Positions 46,501 to 56,975 of a stretch of DNA of 64,000 nucleotides are shown here, piece by piece. This stretch comes from Phoronis australis. Its lineage: Eukaryota > Phoronida > Phoronidae. The notes beneath the pieces were generated by a model. It saw only the letters and a program-made list of their open reading frames with translations. It did not search any database and had not been told where the DNA came from. How positions within the stretch are numbered: position 1 is the stretch's first letter; each line of letters starts with the position of its first letter. A program made the position numbers and the translations under genes. The DNA lies in assembly GCA_002633005.1 (NCBI GenBank), contig NMRA01000010.1, forward strand, positions 861,252-925,251. Reading direction: 5' to 3'.

Positions 46501-47815
46501 CTACCTAATTACATATTCAAGATGTTGGACGAAACCGAGGATTCGATGTTGTGCAGTTTCTGAAAGGAATTTTGGTTGTGTAAAAAGTTATACCATTGTC
46601 TGTAAAAACTTCAGAATGTTGAATTTTGACCATAAGAAACCGATGCGCAAGCCATGGGACTGAGAGAAAACATAGCCCGACTGCCACTCTACAACATGTA
46701 TGATAAAAAAAACTTAATGGGAAGATGGAATATTGCAGATGAAAAGTTTGTACCCCTGTAAGATTTTTTAGCTTAGTCGATGTTGACTTCATTGGTATGA
46801 AAGTAAGTGAGTGTTTCCACATACTGTATCAAACACATCTGTATAGACTTCTTTTTCCCTGGGGTTTTCCAATGCTGTGTGAGCTTACATCATCAATGGG
46901 TGTGTTACTGATGTACAAAGACTTTTATTTGTACTTCAAGCAATTGGCGCATGTCTCTGGTCCATACGTTCATCAGCAGTGCCCATCAGTGTCACATTGT
47001 AGAAACACTGCTGGTGTTTTGATAATCAGCGGCTGAGGAAAAGACCAAGAATTTGAACTCCAATCAGCTGTAGGCAAACCATTAAACACAATTTGTATAA
47101 ACTGGCATATTTATGTCTACTTGAATTTGGAGTATAACTCCCTTTTAAAATCATTGAACAAATAAAAGGTTTATGTTACGTCAATGGCAACTTATTCCCA
47201 TTTAACAGTACTCTCCTATACGAGGGGTGTATAAACCACTGCATGGCGCTGCAGCCAATAGGGTACTGATGCAGTGCCAATGCTGGTAGGAACAAGGCTT
47301 GCTCGGTATGAATTTTTGGAAAAATTGAACTCGCACTTAAGGAATGCAGTATAAATCTTTCCTGCAAAGGCGATTTTTGTCTGCCTGATTTTCAAAATGT
47401 ACTGACAATTCAGGAAAAATGTCCACGATCTACAGAAAATAGCAAAACCTTTGCCGATGTATTGACTATCTTCTTCATACAATTGTTGAAACACTAGTGT
47501 CTGGTTTTCCCCTGAACTTTGGCTACTGCTGAATGTTCAAATTTCAAGAAATGGGAAGGGTTGCAAGGACCACTTTTTCCTACCGTTTGAGTAACCCAAA
47601 AACTGCTAGTATTTCACTAGATCACTCAGTGACACTTCAAAGGGCAAAACTTACGGATGCTTTTCACTACTATGGAACCCAATGTCTCCATTCTTCCAGC
47701 TATCAATCCAGACGTCAGAGTGCATATACTTTATCTTGACACCATCAAAGACTTTTACATGTGAATCAGCTTGTTTCCCTACTCTGAGAAAACAAGCACC
47801 AAGTTCGACCTTCAT
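39700..47815 (-). CDS. TPMT: TPMT-like methyltransferase gene D
   Basis: Seven exons: 47655-47815 (ATG at 47815), 45346-45435, 44299-44428, 43604-43656, 42350-42424, 40674-40807 and 39700-39938. Landmarks: WIDSWKNGDIGFH, FFFPMCGKAVDMKW, LAELGHTVVGVEYV, FDAIFDRGSLVAIN and LLKVRRFV. It is the partner of gene B, with only about four changes in each of the last two exons. The TGA ending gene B reads AGA here, so the frame runs on for about 40 residues to a stop at 39700; alternatively the change creates a GTAAGA donor and an unseen exon follows. The start is uncertain: an acceptor at 47784-47786 could instead join an upstream exon at 47783. The exon 5 donor abuts a (GT)n run. Length is 293 residues with read-through, 254 codons at the ancestral stop position. 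Confidence 0.85.
40295..40328. repeat. Perfect hairpin, 16-bp arms
   Basis: GTTTCTAGTGGTGCTT, two T bases, then its exact reverse complement. It lies in the TPMT-D intron between exons 6 and 7. The arms contain the CTAGTGG core seen elsewhere in the window. Confidence 0.9.
40471..40527. repeat. (TG)n microsatellite
   Basis: A TG run with later CG-rich interruptions (tgcgtgggcgtg) in the intron downstream of TPMT-D exon 6. A shorter version lies at 11641-11668 in gene B. Confidence 0.9.
40674..40807 (-). CDS. TPMT-D exon 6
   Basis: 134 bp. It encodes YAKLMYSLLSPNGACLLEAF, then EHPYGDEKFSGPHAVFRDDL and DKIYG; donor |gtact. Confidence 0.9.
41335..41493 (-). pseudogene. THAP-like zinc-finger fragment in TPMT-D intron 5
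   Basis: The best-preserved copy: one frame reads MKCYCCAVGCNSDGRELDK, then FFIIPTSIKDKKIWSECTKQ before a stop. The CxxxC start and the F-x2-P-x4-K-x4-W spacing are typical of THAP domains. The second half (C-x2-H pair) is not seen. Source could be a P-element-like transposon or a THAP gene. Confidence 0.55.
42326..42349. repeat. (CA)n microsatellite at the TPMT-D exon 5 donor
   Basis: Alternating CA on the plus strand ends exactly at the splice donor; on the transcript the intron begins GTGTGTGTG. Gene B has GTTTGTGTG in its place. Confidence 0.9.
42350..42424 (-). CDS. TPMT-D exon 5
   Basis: 75 bp encoding EVESSFDAIFDRGSLVAINL, then QDRQR. The donor is the first GT of a (GT)n microsatellite. 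Confidence 0.9.
42707..43400. repeat. Tandem repeat with six CTCF-like GCCACTAGRKGGC boxes
   Basis: Boxes begin near 42717, 42861, 42896, 43055, 43201 and 43361, within two diverged units of roughly 340 bp. Both units share stretches such as GAATCCAT-CAAAAACAGGAAC. Related units occur in TPMT-B at 16500-16820 and 19845-20160. The boxes resemble the bilaterian CTCF core, but no binding is shown. Confidence 0.6.
43604..43656 (-). CDS. TPMT-D exon 4
   Basis: 53 bp encoding SLDGLIRLYCGDLFDFS, identical in protein to gene B. Confidence 0.88.
44299..44428 (-). CDS. TPMT-D exon 3
   Basis: 130 bp. It encodes LAELGHTVVGVEYVQQAIED, then FFKEQNLKYTLEDCESYKGK and VYK; donor |gtttg. Confidence 0.92.
44820..45075. 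mobile_element. Insertion in TPMT-D intron 2, absent from TPMT-B
   Basis: The matching interval in gene B (about 20765-20790) is shorter by about 250 bp. Within the extra DNA, GACTCACCGGAGAC and GTCTCCGATGAGTTG form an imperfect inverted repeat. Family not recognised; borders approximate. Confidence 0.4.
45346..45435 (-). CDS. TPMT-D exon 2
   Basis: 90 bp. It encodes QLVKYLDKLTNRKLVKFF, then FPMCGKAVDMKW; donor |gtaat. Confidence 0.92.
47655..47815 (-). CDS. TPMT-D exon 1
   Basis: Read from ATG at 47815 as MKVELGACFLRVGKQADSH, then VFDGVKIKYMHSDVWIDSW. A ..ttctcag acceptor lies within it, and splicing there would keep the phase used by genes A and C; in that case the exon is 47655-47783. 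Confidence 0.75.
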
Positions 47816-50800
47816 CTTTATCGTTGTCAATTGAGCTGAATGTATTGACAACATTCTCATCTGAAAATAATCAAAACTGTCAATAGAAATGAAATGCTGT
47901 CTATAATCCACAGGGTCTATAGTCCGAAAACAATAGGATTCTGTAGGTGGAAGGAGAAGAGTCAAGAGTCCGAATAGAAAACTTGCTGATAGTTGTCTAC
48001 ATTATTCCATAATCTACAGAGTTAAATGTCTTCAGAATTTCAGATACTTTTACGTCATATTCTCCGTCTTTCAATCACAAAATTCCGTAAAGCTTTGTTA
48101 AGCAGGCAAAGCTCTCTTTCTTGGCCAGTCAACAAACAGCTACCTGAACGAGCTACGAAGCACTTAGTTTAATGTTGCAAATTCTTCTTGGTAACTACCA
48201 AGCTTGTAACGCAAGATAAAATTCCCTTTAATTGCTCGGACCAATAGAGCCACAGACCTTTGGACCAACTCTCCATTATTGAGTTTATTAAGAAAACATC
48301 AAAGCTAACATTAAATGTATCGTATCATACATTTTAAACGATTGTTCTTTAATGAAATTAGAATATTATTAAATATCAACCGAAGCCTTTCAAAACTGTA
48401 CGGGAATGCCATGTGTTAATGATTTATTAAGTTTTCATAAAAGAGATCCTGTACACTATGATGCAGCACCATCAAATGACATCGGGTTTGACTATTTTGA
48501 TTTACACAGAAAAAAGCGGATAAAGCGCTTCGTAGCGATTTCCATAAAACCTGCTAAATTTTTATTATACTGTCCACATTTTTGTTGTATTATATTTGAA
48601 GATGTATTACTAATATCTGGGATACCGTTCACTTGCAGATGCAAATGAATCTAATACTCGCAAAATTATTTTAAAAATGGGAAATATTAAAATATACGAC
48701 TTGAAAGATATTTCTATCATACCATTTTATCGGTTACAACGACGCCGAAGAAAGTTCTGGGTGGGGCAGACAAACGGATGTTTAGTTGTTCTAAAATATA
48801 AATCAATAGTATTAATTCATGGGTTAAAACGTGTTTATTCACAAATTTTCTCTACAACCTGATAATTGTGGGTCCTTACTCAACTACTACACAGGTGACG
48901 AAATTAAATAAACACATAGTCTTCCTTTGAACCAGCTCTTAAACCATCATTTGATAGTGCTTTTTCATCCACAAAAGAATTTATATAAACAAGATGTTAA
49001 AATTTTAGGGTATTTCACAAAACGACCAATGTTCCTACTGTGGCGAGCTCCAGATTTTTTCAGCATATGTTTTACAGCTGCATCTGTGTTAAACGTTTCT
49101 GGTATTCCTTACATTATTCTGTAAATATAATTTTTAACTTACATACTAAATCATCTGTACCGTATATCACTTTTAGTTTGCGTCTTTGGCAAACAAAGTG
49201 AAATCTTGAATACCATGTTTATTCATGCTCAATATTTATACGTCATTGAGAGATGGGTCTCAACCATGTTTCAATAATTTTAATTTTACACTTTTTGACG
49301 CAGTGAATCTTATTGCATTTAACAGTGGAGCGTTTTGCAGGCATCTCTATAAAATGATTAAATTGATACACGATGTTACTTTGTTAACCACTGTTTTGTT
49401 TTACTGTAAGAACATTAAATTTTTAGTTTTTTCATAAAGATACGTCTATTTAAATGTAAATGTAAATATAATCCAAGTTAATTCAGTGTGCAGTGAATGT
49501 GTGTGTGAATGAGTGCATGAAAGTCTTCACCTTTCCTCTCCCCGTTTTGTGTTTTTGTCCGCCTAATCACTATGAGATATTTTCAGGTACTTATTTAGTC
49601 TATGTGACGTATTGTTTTTTGTCGCAAGGATGTGTAGCTGGGGCTACCCAACCCCAGACATATCCACTAATGACTAATACAATGATTTCTGGGTAAATAA
49701 ATGTATTAAAAAATATAAAAAATAAACAAAGTTCACTCGCCTTAAGAAGACTTCCTGCTTATTCTAGGAGAATCGTCCCCTCGCCAAATAGTTTGCTTGT
49801 AAAAACACCTCAACTAGAAATCATTGGGTAAATCAATAAGACCTTCTGTTCTTATCAGCTATGTTGGCATGGCAACTTCCATGGTTAGTTTTTGGAAGAT
49901 CTCTCCAGTAATTTTCTGACTATAATTAGAAACTTTTTGCTATACTCCCAGTCATGACATACTTAACAGTTGCTTCATAAAGCAATTTTGTTTTCACCAC
50001 ATGAGGAATGGTGCCCTCAGTTCTAGGGCAATAAAAATTCATTTTAATGGTTGTAAATGAATTTGATTTCTGAGATTTTCTTAAAGGTAATATAAAACTT
50101 CATTTACTTTTACTGCAACGTTTGTAAATTCTTCAATTGTTAGCATCATCTGAATGTAAAATTACATTTAAAACAAAACCTAATACCATTCTCAACGGAA
50201 GCAAACAGGCTCGCAAAACCCTCTTGACTCAATCCACCTTTGCAGTAATAGATTGCTTTCAGTATGGGTTTCGAATTGAAAAAAATGGCTTGCTTTTAAA
50301 TCACAAGATCAAATAACTGTTTTGCATAGAAGTCATAATATCCATAGGATACAGTATATCGATGTATTACTAAGAGAATTCAAAGATACCTGTTAATGTT
50401 TCTTTACATGGTCTGGTGTTTGTGCCGTCCTTTTAATGACAACAGAAAAGATGTTTTGTAATCACATTTTAGTAGGCACTTGGTTAATAAAGATTTAAGA
50501 ATTTGTATATTTTGGCAACTCAGACAAAATAGCTTCAGTAAATTACTTTACTCTGGGATTTTCCATTTCAATTTGAGATTTGGTTTCAGTCACTGATTTC
50601 AAAGGGTTCATTAAAGGGTTAAAAAGATCGAAGGTTGATGCTAGATCACTCACTTAGAATCAATGTCAAAACATGAATCACTGTCACGTTTCCGTAATAC
50701 CCCGATGACATCCGAATGAAGTACGAAACCCAACAATGTCAGAATAGGGCGCACCCGCTATTTCAAGAACATTTACCGTCATTTTATAGCAGACCGGCTT

Positions 50801-52202
50801 TTGTACCGTAGGCAAAAATGGGGATTAGTACGGACTATATCTGCGTCTAAGTACGTGCTGCCTTTAAAATTGCAAAGCGTGAGAGGATGCGCATTCCGAC
50901 CTGTGGAGAATTGAACTTCTGAAAGAATTGAACATTATTCCGAAGAACGGCAGTGTCTTATCGGGGTTAAAAGAGGCTGTCGGATTTATAATGCAAGTTG
51001 TAGTGCGTTATTTTCTTGAAAATTATTTCGCAACACGTTGAGGCGATGGCGTCGTTCGTTTTTTACAGCCAACAGACTTCGTTAGTTTGCTTTTATAGAC
51101 GCTTCCAAAACCCCGTTTTACACACTTTTCTGGACGGTTAGAACATGTCCCCTGTCCAGAAACGAGCATAAACTTTTTAAACAAGGAATTCATGTTTGTT
51201 CTGTATATTACCAGGGTATAAATTACCATTACAGAATATATTTACATAATTATGAAACGTCAATAATGAGCAGTTCCAATGAATAACATGAACTTTTCAT
51301 TACTTCAAGCGCAGACCACCACTGTTCCAAACTGAACTGGAGTATTCTTACCATAAACAACATAGAGAATTATTAAAATTGGTGGTGAAATCATTCCATG
51401 TGTTAAACTTCTTCAAATGCAAGTAATTGTGAAAAGTACCAACTAAATACGTTAACGTGCTGAGAGGTTCGAATTTTCGATGTTATGCCTTTACGGAAAC
51501 ATTTTCAAGTTTCACTGAAAAATATGTAAATCTGATGTCCAAACTACTCAAATGCAATTTCCATAATACACTGTGTGATAGCCATTATCATCAGTATGAA
51601 CTACCTTAAGACTGGAATGGTCATTAGATACTCATTTTTAAGGCAATAGATATCAAAAGTTAAAAACGGGACAGCTTCACTTGCCTCTGGGAAAAATTTC
51701 GCCAACACTGCAAACGATGAGCTGTTTCTTTACCCTGTAAATGGGTACACATAATCGCCGGTAGGTGTCAGGCATCTCTATGACGTCACGGCACGGTTAA
51801 CCGAATGGTGAAAGTCGGCAAAAACTCTAAGTTCAAAGTCCATTAATTAAACATTGAGTGAAGGTATGGCAAAACTAACAACACAGACCAGTTTCTATAC
51901 TCCTCATGAACCCGTGGATACTAAAATCATGATTCTAGATTAAAAACGAAAGAAGTTATGGTGGTTTAAAGTGGTCCCGCTTCGACCGACCTGTGCAATT
52001 TGCAGTGAATTCGAAAGACTTACCATAGACTTAGCTCTCGAACGTAGCATCTTCTACACAAACAGGCTCGTATAAGATAAACCAAATAAAACTTGTCTGA
52101 ACTCAAATTCTAAACCGGATGTTCAACTCCAACGCTATGACGCTAACATGAAAACCTTAGATGCTTGCTACTGTGGGTCAGGTAACGATACGGCCATTTT
52201 AA

Positions 52203-52269
52203 TGTGACCTACATTGGTACATTGTTAGGAAATTACAAGTACATATCACTGTACCAATGTCAGGTCACA
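52203..52269. repeat. Hairpin-forming inverted repeat
   Basis: TGTGACCTACATTGGTAC is followed after about 30 bases by GTACCAATGTCAGGTCACA, giving a stem with one bulge; weaker pairing (GCCAT/ATGGC) extends it. It could be a tiny MITE or a precursor-like hairpin. Confidence 0.7.
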
Positions 52270-53265
52270 TATGGCAGTCTGCAGCAATGCACTCATAATA
52301 ACAGTGACCTCTTTTGGGAGAGCCTGTTCGGGGGACAGAACAAGCTCCCGTTCAGTAATGCTAGGACCTCGCTAAAAAGCAAGATCTTCGATTACGTGTG
52401 ATATTGCATGTATTTTAAAAAAGAACACGTGACTTTAGACCAGTTCTTACAGGGTATTGTCTATCAGATTACACGTCAATGGACTGGTCACCCATTAATT
52501 CTTCAGTCAATTGCATGCAAAGAAGTCATTTCACATTGCAAGCTGCAGATGAGCACAAAAAGTTTACTCTCTCTTGTATTTTTGACCCTTTAACTACGTG
52601 CTGAAAACCAAGCCAGACATAAGAAAAATAGCAAATTCGGCACTTTTCAACCCAATTAAAAACCACCGCTTCCCCGGCTGCCAATGGCCGCCATATCTTC
52701 CTACGTACGGATCGAAATAAACAGTGAAATACACGTGACAGCGGGAAGAGGCCCGGGGGCATACAAGCAGAATGCAACATTGAAGCCTGCACTGAACCCT
52801 ATCAAAACGGAGCCAGCGTGCGATACACACCTGCGAGCTGTTCATTCAACACAGGTTTTTCGTGACTGTTCAATCATTTTTTCAAGATCTTTAGCCGAAA
52901 TAGCGGTCTACTCGTCATTTTCAACATAGCGAATGATGGAATGGTCTACTATTTCTTACCTAGGCCTGTTATATTTCGGCCATGTTGGTGTCAGTACAAA
53001 ATGATCTTGAATGGACCCCCTGCTAATGCATGGACAACCGTCGCGAAAGAGAACACACTGTGTGTCCAATGTAACACTGCTCACGAGAATGAGGACGAAG
53101 GCATTCCGAGTCTTCCATATGACATGTGAATTGGTAACCAACATTACATTTGGCCACTGCCGGGGTCGTGTTGTTTGCCATGACAAGGTGACGTGAGTTG
53201 ATTCTGATAATAAATGACTACATTCACGCAATCAGTCTATCACCAGGTATGATCACCTTAACGTT

Positions 53266-53553
53266 TTAACTTAAAATCTTCCTAAGCAAATGTTGACCGT
53301 GACAGCTATGCAACAGGCGTTCGACGTAATTGTCTCTTATTTTTGTGAATGTTCTTATTTTCCAGAGTCCACTTTCTTTAGTAACAACAATCGTTAAAAA
53401 GTGTCCCAATGTTTCGTGTTCATGGTAACATACACTACATGTATCAGGATCACAAAGTTTTACTTTCTGAAGAAAAGAGTTTATTTCTAAACTTTTATGG
53501 AAAGTCCGGCTGCGCGGCTCAGTGGCTGGAATCAATGTGATGAGCTGTGCCAC
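53266..53553 (-). pseudogene. LINE reverse-transcriptase C-terminal zinc-finger remnant
   Basis: The frame reads SLEINSFLQKVKLCDPDTCS, then VCYHEHETLGHFL and, later, LWKIRTFTKIRDN. C-x2-C followed by ETLxHFL and a downstream LW is the typical zinc-binding tail after the reverse transcriptase of LINE elements. The expected cysteine after HFL is replaced, and no reverse-transcriptase core lies nearby, so it is a fragment. Confidence 0.7.
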
Positions 53554-55311
53554 GGTTCATTTCAAAGGTACGTGGTAGAGGCTTGCCCAATTTCTTGTTT
53601 ATCAGAAAAATTTTATTAGCAAATTTTAGATAGATACTAGTTTACCACAATTTTAGAAAATAAATTGAAAGTTGTACTTTGATGGCTGGAATAACCAATG
53701 TACACTGTTAATAATTATTTGACACTCAGTTTGACGGCCGTTTTTGTGACCCTCTTACTGCCATATTTCACCTTGTAGCTTTTTGCAACTTTTTGAACTT
53801 TCAAGTATAGAGTAAATTTTGATGGCTCATCAAAAATATCTTGCCGCCTCAGGTTTACATTTAGTGACAATTGTCGTGCAAAACTGCCGAATTTGGAAAT
53901 GAGCATAGTTTAAAGGCAAATCGGATGAAATCTTGAACAAAAAAATCTGCTTAAAACTGTTATACAAGTCAAGTCTTTCAAATGAAATCAAGTAGTTTTC
54001 TAGATGAATTACGCGATCAGTTTCAAAACTGAACTCGATGACCTTTGTCCAATGAGTCAGCTGACATTAGATTTGAGGATATTTAAAAAAATGTACATGT
54101 AGCCCTCTTGTTTTCATTCAATCTCACTTATTTGACTATTGCAGGTCCATTAAATGGAAATAAATTCTTTAAAAATTGAATTTGTAAGAATTGTTATTTA
54201 TAAAGACTGGTTTCGAGGCTAATATGTTCTAAAAGACAAAATGAAGAACAAAGGCCATTTCTGTTCGTTTAGAAGTTTTCATCAAATAAGTGCAACCACA
54301 AAAGCTTTGTGGCCTTAGTCAGTCATGTTAAGGACATTTCAGAACATCTGAGATGCTGTTAAGTACGGCATAGATCAAGGCCAGTGGCAGAATATGAGCT
54401 CGTTCTAACCAGGATAGGCCAAAATTGTGAGAACCGGTGAGCAGGACCCATCGTGGAGTCAAATCATATGTGATGTTCAGCGAAGAGAATTTGGTCTCGG
54501 TTTTCTGTAATCTGAACACCCAAGACCTTCCAGAAGAAAATCTGAACGGGGTATTGACATCAACATTTCACGTTGGGTATTGGCTCAGTTTGGACAGGCC
54601 AAATTGGTACCACCTGCGACCTTCGCCGACTCAAGAGCCATAAGATCAAGTGTCACACTTGGAGTTAAATGATCCACCTCTGCTTTCCCAGTACTCGCTG
54701 TATACACGCTTTTTCATATTTTATCATGGTTAATTGTAGTTTGTAGTTGAGGTGAAATGGCAGTAGTCACATTGAATCCATGTTGTGGTGTAGAGAGCAC
54801 CTCCAGTTGCCCCCTGTCGACACCTCACCCACGTGACGCCAGCCCCACTCCGGTTGGTAGCTGTGTAATCCCCCCAGTTAACAGATGTCTGGTGCCTTCT
54901 TTGGACGACACCTGTGTAGGACTCCCTCCCCGTTTGGGCAGGCGCCTGGCGGCATCTGACCCAACCCCCCCCCCCCGGCCTTGCCACTGCACAGAATAAG
55001 TCACTCAGTGTGTTGCTATGAAGTCCAGACCGTTGTGTTGAACTGGGCCATTAATAAACACGTCTTGCTTGAATTGTTTTTTCTTAACCTTGAATGTGTG
55101 TCTTTTCACACCGTTAATGATATCGTTGTCAGAAATATTGAACGTTGTCGGGCTGGCCGGCGACCGGTCTGGAGATTAAATTCGTACTTATACGAACGCA
55201 AAATTATAATGAGTTTTGACCGAGCTGAAGATTTTTTTGATCTGAACACAGGACCAAAACGCCCTGTAGTGCCTCCCTTCCAGTGGCTCTCACAACGAAG
55301 ATAAAAAGCCA

Positions 55312-55590
55312 AACAGCCTATTATTTAAAATGACTCATTCTTATTAAAATGGCATGGACAAGAAATTGAAATTTGGGCGCCAAAGTGGGGACCTTCTATA
55401 TATAGGTGGGGCCCCGGTCGAAGAGGTCAGAGAAGCCGGGTCATCGATATTAATGTAGAACCCCGCTCTTGGGACTTTGAGTCGGGCATCTCTATATTAA
55501 TATAGACGGCCCGAGTTTTGAGCCCCAAAATTCAATTTCTTGTCCATGTCATTTTTATGAAAATAAGTCAGTTTAAAGGATAACTTGTTA
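55312..55590. mobile_element. Palindromic MITE, copy 2
   Basis: Same family as 38210-38495: left end AACAGCCTATTATTTAAAAT, mirrored GACATGGACAAGAAATTGAA and internal TATATTAATATAGA. Non-coding. Confidence 0.8.
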
Positions 55591-56695
55591 TCAGTAGGCG
55601 GATTCGTCTGGTAGTGGCGTCCACAGTCTCCAAGTACATAAATAGCACGCTATCTATCGGTTAGACGAAGCACGCATGCCAGTCAAAATTTATGTACCCA
55701 AATTTTGTAATAAGCAATAATCATCAGTGTGGCGCGAGAATTGTAATTACTAGTGCTCTCTGCTTTTCATCTAAAATACAATCTTTTTACGTAGTTTTTG
55801 CAAGCTAATTACGCGTTTTAAGAGGCCCCCTATTGGTGGTTGAAGCAACTGAGAAGAGGCAAATAGGACGAAGTGCACTTCGTGTAATGTTTCGTAAGCA
55901 AAAACTACGGAGGATACAAGATTTTTATTTTAGATTATGAATTGGTTAGGAATGACTAAACAAATTATTATGAGGTTAGTTTTTGAAAACGTGCGATATG
56001 GCTGCTACAGAGTGCCAATTATTGAAAACTTTAAAAATTGCCGTTTTTGCCACGGAAAATCAAAGCATAAAAATTTAAAAAGGATTTTTAAAAATATGCC
56101 ATTAAATTACTCAAGATAGTCCTTTAAATCCGAATCACTCATTTGTTATCAGCTAGCTATACATGCTAGTAAAATGCATGCAAACATGTCTACTTCGGCG
56201 CTCAATTTAGTTGCAAAATGGAGGTACTTGTCAAAAAAGGGAAATAATGAATGCAATTCTTAAAAAGTGAAATTTTTACTACATCTCACCAAACCAATGT
56301 GCTAAGTTTAAAAAATCTATGGTTTTGGGTATATAGACTCTACCTGTTCTTTCTCTAATATGGCGTCACTCTTAATAGGTTTTGAATTTTGTTGCTCTGC
56401 CATCGGCGCGGCATCAACAGGTTTTGCGAAGACGTACTTTCCAAAATTGTCTTAAGTAAGTCATTCCTGACCATAGCCTTTGGTTCACTCCATCCCGAAT
56501 TATAACGACTTCGTCGATTCAGAGCTTAAGGTGTGCTTTTTAAATTCGTTCATTTAACACACACAGACAATGACGACGTGGTTTTGTATCCAATGGAGAT
56601 CTACTGTACTGGATATTCCCGAGATAACATAGCTTTAATGACGTGGTATCGGTAGACGAGTGCAACTGGAAGATCGCCGCCGCTTGCTTGCTGCG

Positions 56696-56702
56696 TATAA
56701 AA
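56696..56702 (+). promoter_or_regulatory. Candidate TATA box of the spondin gene
   Basis: TATAAAA, 84 bases before the start codon, in the GC-richer context GCTGCGTATAAAACC. The spacing would give a 5' leader of about 55-60 bases. Confidence 0.5.
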
Positions 56703-56785
56703 CCTTCGCCAATGATAAACAATTAAAACATTAAAAGGAAACCAGTTTCTTGATGTTCGCACAGAATTAGCTGGTAACTGACGAG

Positions 56786-56975
56786 ATGAGACTGCTCATT
56801 GCATTGTGTGCTATTTTATTAAAGTATGAAGCTGCTTCGGGTGAGACTACGCAACCGGCAGGGTGTCGAGGTATTGCTAGATATGATGTCGTATTCCAAG
56901 GGCAGTGGTTCCGCCAAAGATTCCCAAAGATGTACCCCATGTACAGACCACCAGCGCAGTGGTCTAAAGTTGTTG
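56786..56975 (+). CDS. Spondin exon 1
   Basis: Signal peptide and start of the spondin domain, [20 protein letters not shown] through WSKVVG; donor |gtaag. The ATG chosen is the first in frame and gives a good signal peptide. Confidence 0.92.

Larger units (their letters stand above)
29755..47815. repeat. Segmental duplication unit 2 (genes C and D)
   Basis: Partner of unit 1, in the same orientation. Differences are mainly indels: extra DNA in gene A near 6.83-7.47 and 7.53-7.82 kb, a MITE at 38.2 kb and an insertion near 44.82-45.07 kb in unit 2. Confidence 0.8.
47816..56695. other. Long interval without convincing genes
   Basis: Short open frames, for example near 48.4-49.4 and 52.6-53.2 kb, show no family resemblance or consistent splice structure. 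Contents I can name are a reverse-transcriptase zinc-finger remnant (53266-53553), a MITE (55312-55590), a hairpin (52203-52269) and a C-run at 54964-54977. Confidence 0.5.

Noticed and set aside
48406-49437. Run of four plus-strand open frames
   Set aside because: Low-complexity hydrophobic or basic peptides from AT-rich DNA, with no consistent splice signals or recognisable domain.
54757-54999. GC-rich open frames on both strands
   Set aside because: Open on both strands because of base composition, ending in a C-run; no domain visible.
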